Positions 1-6,327 are shown, numbered from the stretch's first letter. The stretch: DNA of 6,327 nucleotides from a bacterium (GCA_030604505.1 JAUVVT010000116.1:1-6327); one strand, 5' to 3'. Notes: a model not told the origin generated them from the sequence alone. Numbers and translations are program-made.

Positions 1-878
1 ATGAAACGCTGTACAGGATTTTAGCAAGATTGTTCCATCATTCAAAAGCATCTCCTCTTGAATATGATAAAATAATCGGAACTGAATATATAGATAAAGT
101 TATAAACATAGACCAGTCTCCGATAGGAAGGACGCCGAGGTCCAATCCGGCAACCTATACCGGACTTTTTACCTATGTGCGAGAACTTTTTTCTCAGCTT
201 CCGGAAGCAAAAATCAGAGGGTATAAACCGGGGAGATTCAGTTTTAATGTAAAGGGCGGCAGGTGCGAAGCGTGTGAAGGAGGCGGCATTATTACAATCG
301 AAATGCACTTTCTTCCGGATGTATATATAACCTGTGAAGTCTGCAAGGGAAAAAGATATAACAGAGAAACACTCGAGGTAAAATATAAAGGCAAGTCAAT
401 AGCAGATGTTCTTGATATGACAGTATCCGAGGCATTGGGTTTTCTTGAAAATATTCCAAAGATAAAGAGAAAACTTCAAACTCTTTATGATGTTGGTCTT
501 GGCTATATTCGTTTAGGTCAGGCTGCTACGACATTATCGGGAGGTGAAGCACAGAGAGTCAAGCTTTCAACAGAATTATCGAAGCTCGGAACAGGAAATA
601 CCTTATACCTTCTTGACGAACCGACAACAGGACTTCACTTTGAAGATATAAAAATGCTCCTAAATGTTCTTAATAGACTTGTTGGCAAGGGGAATACAGT
701 TATTGTGATTGAACATAATATTGATGTTATTAAAACGGCTGATTATATTATTGACCTTGGTCCTGAAGGAGGCGATGACGGCGGTCAGATTATTGCCGAA
801 GGAATACCTGAAAAAATTTGTGAAAATGGAAAATCATATACTGGTAAATTTATAAAACAAGAACTTGCTTTCTTTTAA
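1..878 (+). CDS. uvrA: UvrA, excinuclease ABC subunit A, C-terminal part (5' end outside window)
   Basis: This is the damage-recognition ATPase of nucleotide excision repair, a cytoplasmic dimer that loads UvrB onto lesions. The frame is open at the left edge, with the first whole codon at base 3 reading [10 protein letters not shown]. That places the cut just after the second Walker A motif, so about 291 residues of a protein usually near 940 remain. The TTG at 30 is an internal leucine, not a start. Visible motifs are [18 protein letters not shown], a zinc finger CxxC-X19-CxxC (cysteine codons at 264, 273, 333 and 342), the ABC signature LSGGEAQ (from 534), Walker [17 protein letters not shown] (from about 606) and the H-loop IEHN with His at 714. 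All key residues are intact. The end, ...FIKQELAFF, runs a few residues past the usual UvrA ending, and the stop lies inside a palindrome (see the 859-964 entry). The family call is certain. Confidence 0.98.
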   Translation, partial: ETLYRILARLFHHSKASPLEYDKIIGTEYIDKVINIDQSPIGRTPRSNPATYTGLFTYVRELFSQLPEAKIRGYKPGRFSFNVKGGRCEACEGGGIITIEMHFLPDVYITCEVCKGKRYNRETLEVKYKGKSIADVLDMTVSEALGFLENIPKIKRKLQTLYDVGLGYIRLGQAATTLSGGEAQRVKLSTELSKLGTGNTLYLLDEPTTGLHFEDIKMLLNVLNRLVGKGNTVIVIEHNIDVIKTADYIIDLGPEGGDDGGQIIAEGIPEKICENGKSYTGKFIKQELAFF

Positions 879-964
879 AAAAGAAAGTAAGCAGACACCT
901 TTTTTGAAAAAAAGGTATCCCAAAAAACTTTTACCTAAATTTTTCCTTGTGCAAGGAAGAACTT
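859..964. repeat. Cluster of three palindromes flanked by an 8-bp direct repeat (small dispersed element?)
   Basis: The gap between uvrA and nadB is mostly palindrome. Hairpin 1 pairs 864-876 with 879-891 (CTTGCTTTCTTTT / AAAAGAAAGTAAG, one G-U pair, AA at the centre) and contains the uvrA stop at 876-878. Hairpin 2 is ACCTTTTTT (897-905) with AAAAAAGGT (908-916), a perfect 9-bp stem. Hairpin 3 is TTCCTTG (943-949) with CAAGGAA (952-958), a perfect 7-bp stem. The octamer AAGAACTT occurs at 859-866 and again at 957-964, just outside or at the edges of the cluster, as a target-site duplication would. Hairpin 1 may help end uvrA transcription, but no T-run follows directly; the nearest T6 starts 9 bases later. 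Whether this is a mobile palindromic element is inference; it has no clear long terminal inverted repeat. Confidence 0.45.
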
Positions 965-983
965 TAAGATTAAAAGATAAAAA

Positions 984-2606
984 ATGAGCAGGATTAGAAA
1001 ATTTGATTTTCTTATTATAGGCAGCGGCATAGCCGGGCTTACTTTTGCATTGAAGACTGCGAAGTTTGGTAAGGTTGCAATAGTAACAAAAAAAGAGGAT
1101 ACCGAATCAAACACAAACTACGCGCAGGGTGGGATAGCCAGCGCTATATCTGATGATGATTCTTTTGACCTTCATATTGATGATACCTTTAAAACCGGTG
1201 CGGGTATCTGTCACAGGGATGCTGTAGAAGTTACTGTAAAAGAGGGTCCTCAATATATCAGGGCATTAGAAGATTTAGGTACCAGATTCACAAAAGTGGG
1301 GAGAGGCAAAAATAAAAGATATGACCTTGGAAAAGAGGGCGGTCACTCTGTAAATAGAATTGTTCACGCAAAAGACCTTACAGGCAGAGAAGTCGAAAGA
1401 GCACTTCTCTCTGCGACAAGAAAAAATAAAAATATAAAAATCTTCTCCAACCATGTTGCTGTTGACCTTTTAACAGAGCACAACTTAATGGTTAAAAGAA
1501 GAAAAAAAGAGAGCAAAATTCACTGCTGGGGCGCATATATACTTGATACGGAAAATAAAATTGTAGAAATATTTTTCGGGAAGATAATAATGCTATCTAC
1601 TGGTGGAACGGGCAAGATTTATCTTCATACTACAAATCCTGATATAGCAACCGGCGATGGAATTGCTATTGCCTACCGAGCCGGGGGTAAAATTGCAAAT
1701 CTTGAATTTATGCAGTTTCATCCAACGACCCTATATTCCCCGGGGAATAAACCGTTTCTGATTTCAGAAGCCGTCAGAGGTGCAGGTGGTATTCTCAAGA
1801 ATTATGAAGGGAAAAACTTTGTAAAAGAATATGACCTTAGAGGTTCACTTGCCCCGAGAGATATCGTGGCAAGAGCAATTGACAGAGAACTCAAAAAATC
1901 CGGCAGACCTTGTGTATACCTGGATATGAGCAAAATAAAAAGAGAAACCATCAAGAAAAAGTTTCCCAATATTTATAAGACCTGTCTTTCTTATAAAATT
2001 GATATTACAAAAGAGAGGATTCCGGTAGTTCCTTCTGCACATTATATGTGCGGTGGATTAGTTACGGACCTATTGGGAAGAACATCAATAGAAAGATTAT
2101 ACGCAAGCGGTGAGGTTGCATGCACAGGTTTACACGGTGCGAACAGATTGGCGAGCAATTCTTTATTAGAAGCACTTGTTTTTTCCAATCGTGCTGCCAG
2201 AGATGCAGAAGAAAGAATAAAAAATATTCCCGATAAATTTCCTGAAATACTGCCATGGGATGACTCCGGCACTTTCAATCATGATGAGTGGATTCTGATT
2301 TCACATGACAAATATGAAATACAAAAGCTGATGTGGGATTATGTAGGAATTGTCAGGTCTGATTTCAGACTTCAGAGAGCAGAAAGAAGGATTAAGTTAA
2401 TTGCAAAAGAAGTAGAACAATTTTACAAAAAAACAAAGGTAACCGAACAATTATTAGAATTAAGGAATCTTTCAACCGTTGCTGAACTATTAGTCAAATG
2501 TGCAATAAAAAGAAAAGAGAGCAGAGGGCTTCATTATACTACAGATTATCCGCAAAAAGATGATAAAAAATGGAAAAAAGATACTTATATCTTTAAAAAA
2601 GTTTAA
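984..2606 (+). CDS. nadB: L-aspartate oxidase
   Basis: This cytoplasmic FAD enzyme oxidises L-aspartate to iminoaspartate, which NadA condenses with dihydroxyacetone phosphate to quinolinate in de novo NAD synthesis. The 540 residues match the usual NadB length. The N-terminal dinucleotide fold is FDFLIIGSGIAGLTFAL (GxGxxG at 13-18), followed by SNTNYAQGGIA. The active-site set known from E. coli NadB has counterparts here: E118 in KEGGHS, H246 in QFHPTTL, R292 in APRDIVARAID, H353 in PSAHYMCGG and R388 in GLHGANRLASNSLLEA. The SEAVRGAGG segment is at 261-269. The C-terminal three-helix domain (about 430-510) with RSDFRLQRAERRI is present. The loop with Glu118 and the Arg/His set favour aspartate oxidase over a succinate dehydrogenase or fumarate reductase flavoprotein. 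ATG 984 puts the Rossmann strand at residue 8 as expected, but it lacks a good Shine-Dalgarno; AAGGAAG at 954-960 is too far upstream. No nadA or nadC is adjacent here. Confidence 0.96.
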   Translation: MSRIRKFDFLIIGSGIAGLTFALKTAKFGKVAIVTKKEDTESNTNYAQGGIASAISDDDSFDLHIDDTFKTGAGICHRDAVEVTVKEGPQYIRALEDLGTRFTKVGRGKNKRYDLGKEGGHSVNRIVHAKDLTGREVERALLSATRKNKNIKIFSNHVAVDLLTEHNLMVKRRKKESKIHCWGAYILDTENKIVEIFFGKIIMLSTGGTGKIYLHTTNPDIATGDGIAIAYRAGGKIANLEFMQFHPTTLYSPGNKPFLISEAVRGAGGILKNYEGKNFVKEYDLRGSLAPRDIVARAIDRELKKSGRPCVYLDMSKIKRETIKKKFPNIYKTCLSYKIDITKERIPVVPSAHYMCGGLVTDLLGRTSIERLYASGEVACTGLHGANRLASNSLLEALVFSNRAARDAEERIKNIPDKFPEILPWDDSGTFNHDEWILISHDKYEIQKLMWDYVGIVRSDFRLQRAERRIKLIAKEVEQFYKKTKVTEQLLELRNLSTVAELLVKCAIKRKESRGLHYTTDYPQKDDKKWKKDTYIFKKV

Positions 2607-2701
2607 TAAATTTTAGGTGTATTTATTAGTATTGCGTATCATAAATAATATGATTAGATTTTGCATGCATAAAAAAGTATAAAACCTCGTGTGTTAGAGA
2701 G

Positions 2702-2777
2702 TGGATTCCCGCTTGCGCGGGAATGACATAGGTAGTACTGAAAAAAGTCTTGTCATTCCCACGAAAGTGGGAATCCA
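2702..2777. repeat. Pair of inverted 27-bp palindromic repeats (ATTCCC-N-GGGAAT type)
   Basis: Two copies of a 27-bp unit beginning TGGATTCCC and ending GGGAATGACA face each other across a 22-bp spacer. The left copy is 2702-2728 on the plus strand; the right copy is 2751-2777 in reverse orientation. Each folds on itself. Left: ATTCCCGC (2705-2712) with GCGGGAAT (2717-2724), loop TTGC. Right: ATTCCCAC (2755-2762) with GTGGGAAT (2767-2774), loop GAAA. The copies match at 24 of 27 positions, and the two stem differences form a compensated pair (G-C versus A-T). The whole 76-bp unit could also fold as one long hairpin. It resembles the dRS3-like dispersed repeats of Neisseria and similar intergenic repeats of Desulfobacterota and related groups. 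A mobile or transposase-mobilised origin is inference; no flanking duplication is visible. Confidence 0.85.
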
Positions 2778-2786
2778 TTTTATGTA

Positions 2787-2814
2787 TTTGCAATATAGTA
2801 TGATTTCTTATAAT
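2787..2814 (+). promoter_or_regulatory. Candidate sigma70-type promoter for tatC
   Basis: A perfect -10 hexamer TATAAT lies at 2809-2814. A 4-of-6 -35 match, TTTGCA, lies at 2787-2792 with a 16-bp spacer; TTGCAA at 2788-2793 is an alternative with a 15-bp spacer. Transcription would begin near 2820, giving a short leader before the tatC ATG at 2840. The region is AT-rich, so a TATAAT can arise by chance. The position between the repeat element and the gene makes it the best promoter candidate in the window. Confidence 0.45.
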
Positions 2815-2839
2815 TATTATATCTCCTAATTTAAGTAAC

Positions 2840-4231
2840 ATGACATTAGATATGGACAAGAAAAAAAAGAATAAAAAACCTAAAAAGGATAATGAAAAAA
2901 AGATGTCGTTTGTTGACCATTTAGAAGAACTGCGTTGGATTATAATCAAAAGTTTAGCGTCTGTAATTATTTTCGCGATAGTAAGTTATTTTTTTTCAGC
3001 AAGACTCGTTGATATACTGACCGCACCCTATCCGGCAGAGAAACTGATAGCACTTTCTCCTATGGAACCCTTTACAGTGAGGCTCAGTCTTTCCATAACT
3101 ATGGGGATTATTTGTAGTTTGCCTGTCATAATATATCAGTTATGGAGTTTTATTGCTCCGGGGCTTCTTAAAAAAGAAAAGAAGTTTGTACCATGGTTTA
3201 TATTTCTCACAATATTATGTTTTCTTACCGGTGCAGTTTTTTGCTATTATATGATAATACCCGCCGCACTTAAATTTTTCTTTACATTTGAGACTGGGAA
3301 GTTGGTGATGCAAACTTCTATCGATAAATATATTTCGTTCGTTGCTCGCCTTTTAATTATTTTTGGACTTGCATTTGAACTACCCATAATATCGGCGATC
3401 CTTGCAAAAATTGGCATCTTGACTCCCGATATTATGAGAAGTATCAGAGGGTATGCAATTGTTGTAATCTTCGCCTGTTCTGCAATATTTACTCCTCCTG
3501 ATGTAACAACTCAGATTTTTCTGGCATTTCCAATCATAATTTTATATGAAGTCAGCATATGGGTTACAAAAATATTTGCAAGAAAAAGAGAAGAAGAATT
3601 AGACGAAGCATTACGAGATGAAGATGAATATGAATATAAAGTTATAGAAGAGAAAAAAGGTCACAAAAAAATAGTTTATGGATTATTAACTATTGTTGGA
3701 ATAATAATATTAATTCCTGCATCTATTATTTTATTTAAAATCCAGCTTCCTTTCATAGAAACACAATTAGGTGATATTTTGCCGATATCCCCAAAAACTG
3801 CTTATTCTATAATTGGTTTAATAGTTATAGTGTACTTTTTTGCAGTTTATAAAGTTGTAAAATTACAGAGGAAAAAAACAGTTATTAGAATAAAGAAACC
3901 AATAAAGAAAATCAGAAAGACAGTTCCTGAAAAAGTAAAAAAGAAGGAGAAAAAAGATAAAAAAGCTGAAGAAAGAAATGTTGAGAAAAAGGAAGAACCA
4001 ATAGAAGCATCAGCTACAAAAGAAGAGGATAAAGTAGAAGTATATGATGACGATGATTATGAATATGATGAATATGGATATGAGTCTGAAGAATATCCGG
4101 AACCTGCGGCAAGCAGAATTAAACCGCCGAGGAAGATATTAAGATGGACAGGGGTGATACAAAGAAGACCAAGAAAAATATGGTGGAAAACAAGAGTCGT
4201 GCTATGGAACGGAAGAATGATAAGAAATTAG
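2840..4231 (+). CDS. tatC: Sec-independent (twin-arginine) protein translocase subunit TatC with long C-terminal extension
   Basis: TatC is the inner-membrane receptor for twin-arginine signal peptides on folded proteins. The core spans about residues 22-245: SFVDHLEELR, then six predicted helices near 33-53, 82-103, 117-139, 165-188, 203-217 and 224-241. Conserved landmarks are MEPF (75-78), YQLWSFIAPGLLKKEKK with F104 and E113 (equivalents of E. coli F94 and E103), E180 in AFELP, and FTPPDVTTQ with D221. Typical TatC is about 250 residues; this frame has 463. The extra part has an acidic linker (250-272), two more hydrophobic segments (about 279-299 and 321-338), a Lys/Glu tract (344-400), an Asp/Glu/Tyr stretch (402-419) and an Arg/Trp-rich end that is probably out of frame. 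ATG 2840, ATG 2852 (M5) and ATG 2903 (M22) are all possible starts. M22 gives the family-like N-terminus and has AAGGA at 2885-2889; the earlier starts add a Lys-rich leader and lack a Shine-Dalgarno. No tatA or tatB is nearby. Confidence 0.93.
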   Translation: MTLDMDKKKKNKKPKKDNEKKMSFVDHLEELRWIIIKSLASVIIFAIVSYFFSARLVDILTAPYPAEKLIALSPMEPFTVRLSLSITMGIICSLPVIIYQLWSFIAPGLLKKEKKFVPWFIFLTILCFLTGAVFCYYMIIPAALKFFFTFETGKLVMQTSIDKYISFVARLLIIFGLAFELPIISAILAKIGILTPDIMRSIRGYAIVVIFACSAIFTPPDVTTQIFLAFPIIILYEVSIWVTKIFARKREEELDEALRDEDEYEYKVIEEKKGHKKIVYGLLTIVGIIILIPASIILFKIQLPFIETQLGDILPISPKTAYSIIGLIVIVYFFAVYKVVKLQRKKTVIRIKKPIKKIRKTVPEKVKKKEKKDKKAEERNVEKKEEPIEASATKEEDKVEVYDDDDYEYDEYGYESEEYPEPAASRIKPPRKILRWTGVIQRRPRKIWWKTRVVLWNGRMIRN

Positions 4232-4251
4232 TGAACACGATAAGACGCTAA
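4123..4251 (+). other. Alternative-frame continuation of the tatC tail (suspected frameshift)
   Basis: From 4123 the neighbouring frame (-1 relative to tatC) is open to a TAA at 4249-4251. It reads TAEEDIKMDRGDTKKTKKN and onward to KKLVNTIRR, a Lys/Glu/Asp-rich peptide like the tatC tail before it. In the annotated frame the same bases give PPRKILRWTGVIQRR and onward, with 8 Arg and 4 Trp in 35 residues. First-codon-position purines number 38 of 42 in the alternative frame against 25 of 35 in the annotated frame; the upstream tract is almost all purine at that position. One extra A in the AAA at 4121-4123 would join the two frames. This could be a sequencing or assembly error, a real mutation, or chance in a low-complexity tail. 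Confidence 0.5.
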
Positions 4252-4404
4252 TAAAAAAAGAAAAATAAAATCTTGATTTCTATTGTAAAAAACACTAATT
4301 TTTGTATCGATTAAAAATACTGTAAAGTAAATAAGAAATAATTTTTTAGAGTCGATTAGATTTAAATAATTAATCATTTTTTGTTTGTTTTGAAAATTAT
4401 TAAT
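4232..4404. other. AT-rich gap between tatC and the prenyl synthase gene
   Basis: This stretch is almost entirely A and T. Its first 20 bases are part of the alternative tatC reading. I see no strong hairpin followed by a T-run, no tRNA and no repeat. Weak promoter-like pairs (for example TTGATT at 4273-4278) lack convincing -10 partners. A promoter for the prenyl synthase and apbE pair probably lies here, but I cannot place it. The in-frame TTG at 4381 is a possible upstream start for the next gene. Confidence 0.5.
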
Positions 4405-5415
4405 ATGCCAAGTACAAGAGATGTAAAAAAAAGAGAAGACAGCTATGACCTCAAATCGATAATTGCTCCAATTGAATCGGATTTTCGCCGTTTTAAGAAT
4501 GATTTTAAGGTAGTTATTAAATCTGACATTAAGTTACTTAATATAATTTTGAAATATATTTCAAATCAGGACGGGAAAAAAATTCGCCCTATTTTACTCC
4601 TCTTGTCGAGCGGTCTTTGCGGAAATATTAGTGATAAGGATATAAAATCTGCCATAATAGTGGAGATTCTTCATACTGCATCTTTGATACATGACGATAT
4701 AGTTGATAATTCAGATGAACGACGAGGAGCACCGACCGTTAAGAATTTGTGGAAGAATCAGCTTTCTGTACTCGTAGGGGACTATCTTTTTTCCAATGTC
4801 TTTGAGAATGCTCTCGAAATGGATAACATGGAAATATTAAGGATATTGTCGATTATTACAAAGCGGATGAGCTCAGGGGAAATACTGCAGATAGAATCAA
4901 GACGGGAATTCATTGTAAATGAGAAAAAATATTTTAGAATACTATCGGATAAAACAGCAGCGCTTTTTTCCGCATGCTGCGAAATCAGTGCTGTCATTGC
5001 AAGAGTAGACAATAAAAAAAGAAATGCTTTGAAAAAATTCGGTGAATGTTTGGGTATCGCATTTCAGGTTAAGGATGATTTATTTGAGTATGATGGAGAG
5101 AAGATGACAATCGGCAAACCAAAGGGTGTCGATATAAAAAACAACAGCATTACACTTCCTTTGATATATTCACTAAACAACTGCGATAAAAAAGAAAAAC
5201 AAAGCATCATAAATATTTTAAAGAAGGGCGCAAAAAAAGCAGATATAAAAAAGATTATATCTTTTGCGGAAAAATTGGGAGGAATCGAGTATGCGAATGA
5301 AAAGGCGCTCCAGTATGCTAATCTTGCCAAATCAAACTTAAGTCTTTTTGAAGATTCTCATTATAAAGAATCGCTTTTGAAATTTGTGGACTTTGCTATT
5401 CACAGGAAAAAATGA
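4405..5415 (+). CDS. Polyprenyl synthetase family protein (trans long-chain prenyl diphosphate synthase, IspB-like)
   Basis: This is a class I trans-prenyltransferase that condenses isopentenyl diphosphate onto an allylic diphosphate, probably making a quinone side chain. From ATG 4405 it has 336 residues, normal for the family. Motifs are GKKIRP (57-62), first aspartate motif LIHDDIVDNSDERRGAPTV with D98, D99 and D102, GDYLFS (125-130), and second motif QVKDDLFEYDG with D224 and D225; the last acidic position is E228 instead of the usual Asp. GKPKGVDIKNNSITLPLIY follows at 237-255. Small residues A93 and S94 sit five and four places before the first Asp, which by the known chain-length rule leaves room for a long product; exact length cannot be read. 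I chose ATG 4405 over TTG 4381 because TTG adds only eight residues and neither has a Shine-Dalgarno. The stop overlaps the apbE start, so the two are co-transcribed. Octaprenyl or solanesyl-type synthase is likelier than farnesyl or geranylgeranyl synthase. Confidence 0.92.
   Translation: MPSTRDVKKREDSYDLKSIIAPIESDFRRFKNDFKVVIKSDIKLLNIILKYISNQDGKKIRPILLLLSSGLCGNISDKDIKSAIIVEILHTASLIHDDIVDNSDERRGAPTVKNLWKNQLSVLVGDYLFSNVFENALEMDNMEILRILSIITKRMSSGEILQIESRREFIVNEKKYFRILSDKTAALFSACCEISAVIARVDNKKRNALKKFGECLGIAFQVKDDLFEYDGEKMTIGKPKGVDIKNNSITLPLIYSLNNCDKKEKQSIINILKKGAKKADIKKIISFAEKLGGIEYANEKALQYANLAKSNLSLFEDSHYKESLLKFVDFAIHRKK
5404..5415 (+). promoter_or_regulatory. Ribosome binding site and ATGA stop/start overlap for apbE
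   Basis: AGGA at 5404-5407 lies 4 bases before the ATG at 5412. The ATG shares ATGA with the TGA stop of the preceding gene (5413-5415). This fixes the apbE start and points to translational coupling. It is the clearest Shine-Dalgarno in the window. Confidence 0.75.
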
Positions 5416-6327
5416 AGAGAGTTATTCTTTCGATTTGTCTGATATTTCTATTAGGCTGCCAGAAACATAAGGAATATCCTCCGGTTCATATTACTGAGAT
5501 TCACATGGATACTTATGTGCGCATCTTGGTATATGACAGTGAGTTCGATGAAGAATTTAAAAGACAAAAGATTGCGAAAGCATTTGATGAAATAAGTTAT
5601 ATCGAAGAGATTGGAAATGCATATAGTGATTCGAGCGAGCTGAGTTTTATTAATATTCATGCCGGTATAAAACCAGTGAAAATATCTGATGAAATGAAAG
5701 AGATAATTAAAAGTTCTTTAAGATACTGCGAAATGACTGACGGAGCGTTTGATATTACTGTGTTTCCTCTTAATAAACTGTGGAACTTTTTAGCCGAAAT
5801 TCCAAGAGTTCCCGATGAAGAAGAAATTAAGAAAAGACTTCCACTTATTAACTTCAGGAACATTATTTTTAATAACAATATTTCTTTCAAATTAAACGGA
5901 ATGGGATTAGACCCCGGTGGATTTCTAAAGGGATATGCTATCAATAAAGCCGTATCAATGCTAAAAGACTGCGGCTTCAGAAAATTTATTGTTAATATGG
6001 GCGGTGACCTTGGAATATATGTTGTGGATGAAGATACAGCGTCGATAAAGATTCAGCATCCCCGGGACCAACACGGATTCTGGGGTAGTTTCAGAATAAA
6101 TCAAGGTTCCGTTGCAACATCGGGTGATTATGAGAGGTACTTTGAAATAGACAATATCAGGTATCACCACATTATTAATCCTGAAACCGGTTATTCTGAC
6201 AGCGATTGTATCAGCGTTACAATAGTAACCGAAAAGTCAGACTTTGCAGATGCAATTGCAACAGGTATTTTTGTTATGGGAAGTAAAAAAGGGATGGGTT
6301 TTATAAACAGCAATAAAGATATCGAAG
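5412..6327 (+). CDS. apbE: FAD:protein FMN transferase (ApbE), lipoprotein, 3' end outside window
   Basis: ApbE transfers FMN from FAD to a Ser/Thr of exported or membrane redox proteins such as NqrB/NqrC or RnfD/RnfG. The frame is open to the right edge, giving 305 codons of a protein usually near 330-350 residues, so only the last part is missing. MKRVILSICLIFLLGCQ is a lipoprotein signal peptide with lipobox LLGC and lipidated Cys16; Gln follows at +2, so no Asp inner-membrane retention signal. Family motifs in order are SELSFIN (75-81), TDGAFDITVFPLNKLWNF (109-126), LDPGGFLKGYAINKA (166-180, usually LDxGGxAKGYA), VNMGGDLGI (194-202), SVATSGDYERYF (233-244), YHHIINPETGY (251-261) and FADAIATGIFVMG (278-290). 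D280 and T284 correspond to the metal-binding Asp and Thr of the family. The gene is coupled to the prenyl synthase upstream. No candidate flavinylation target is in the window; it may lie downstream. Confidence 0.95.
   Translation, partial: MKRVILSICLIFLLGCQKHKEYPPVHITEIHMDTYVRILVYDSEFDEEFKRQKIAKAFDEISYIEEIGNAYSDSSELSFINIHAGIKPVKISDEMKEIIKSSLRYCEMTDGAFDITVFPLNKLWNFLAEIPRVPDEEEIKKRLPLINFRNIIFNNNISFKLNGMGLDPGGFLKGYAINKAVSMLKDCGFRKFIVNMGGDLGIYVVDEDTASIKIQHPRDQHGFWGSFRINQGSVATSGDYERYFEIDNIRYHHIINPETGYSDSDCISVTIVTEKSDFADAIATGIFVMGSKKGMGFINSNKDIE

Noticed and set aside
947..975. Promoter for nadB using TTGTGC at 947-952 and TTAAAA at 970-975
   Set aside because: The -10 match is only three of six, and the -35 lies inside a palindrome; not better than chance in this composition.
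1845..2278. Minus-strand open frames inside nadB, and similar ones inside the prenyl synthase and apbE
   Set aside because: They lie opposite strongly conserved coding sequence, and their peptides show no recognisable motifs.
2577..2594. Hairpin AAAGATA / TATCTTT at the end of nadB as a terminator
   Set aside because: The stem is seven bp with a single G-C pair, lies inside the coding region and is followed by A's, not T's, on the plus strand.
2626..2949. A 107-residue minus-strand open frame across the nadB-tatC gap
   Set aside because: Its peptide contains SHFRGNDK and VIPAQAGIHS, the translation of the palindromic repeat units, a well-known source of false gene calls. It also runs into the tatC start on the other strand.
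4117..4124. Programmed -1 frameshifting at the tatC tail switch
   Set aside because: The bases ATT AAA CCG do not form an X XXY YYZ slippery heptamer in the reading phase; a plain indel explains the switch better.
3650..4231. The tatC extension as a separate downstream membrane-protein gene
   Set aside because: The frame runs on from the TatC core without a stop, and I see no ribosome binding site with an internal start before the first extra helix.
4381..4404. TTG at 4381 as the start of the prenyl synthase
   Set aside because: It adds eight residues with no family match and has no Shine-Dalgarno; the ATG at 4405 is the simpler choice, though unproven.

Overview
The window is AT-rich, with roughly one third G+C by eye. 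It carries five genes, all on the plus strand: the 3' end of uvrA, nadB, a long tatC, a long-chain trans-prenyl diphosphate synthase, and an apbE that runs off the right edge. Lysine, AAA and AGA codons dominate throughout. NadB, TatC and a lipoprotein ApbE suggest a bacterium, probably with a diderm envelope. The ATTCCC(N)GGGAAT-type palindromic repeats between nadB and tatC are a kind I associate with Desulfobacterota, Nitrospirota, Planctomycetota and Neisseria. The prenyl synthase has wording around its second aspartate motif that recalls Bacteroidota-type enzymes. I therefore do not name a phylum; an uncultured, AT-rich lineage is the safest reading.

Layout. Positions 1-878 hold the C-terminal ATPase half of UvrA (zinc finger, ABC signature, Walker B). 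Its stop codon lies inside the first of three short palindromes packed into 864-958, and an 8-base direct repeat flanks the cluster. Positions 984-2606 hold a full-length L-aspartate oxidase, the first step of de novo NAD synthesis. The 2607-2839 gap holds two inverted copies of a 27-bp palindromic repeat, which differ by a base-pair-preserving double change, followed by a plausible sigma70-type promoter for tatC. Positions 2840-4231 hold TatC with its full six-helix core, then a C-terminal extension of over 200 residues with two more predicted membrane helices and a highly charged tail. The last 35 residues look like a wrong-frame read, and a one-base indel near 4121-4123 is a simple explanation. 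After an AT-rich gap, the prenyl synthase (4405-5415) and apbE (from 5412) overlap by ATGA and very likely share an mRNA.

How the genes fit together. The set is housekeeping with a redox and envelope flavour. NadB is a flavoenzyme that supplies NAD precursor. The prenyl synthase makes quinone or lipid-carrier side chains. TatC exports folded, often cofactor-bearing proteins. ApbE attaches FMN to exported or membrane electron-transfer proteins. I see no phage, CRISPR, transposase, rRNA or tRNA. The unexplained parts are the TatC extension with its possible frameshift, and the two small palindromic elements.
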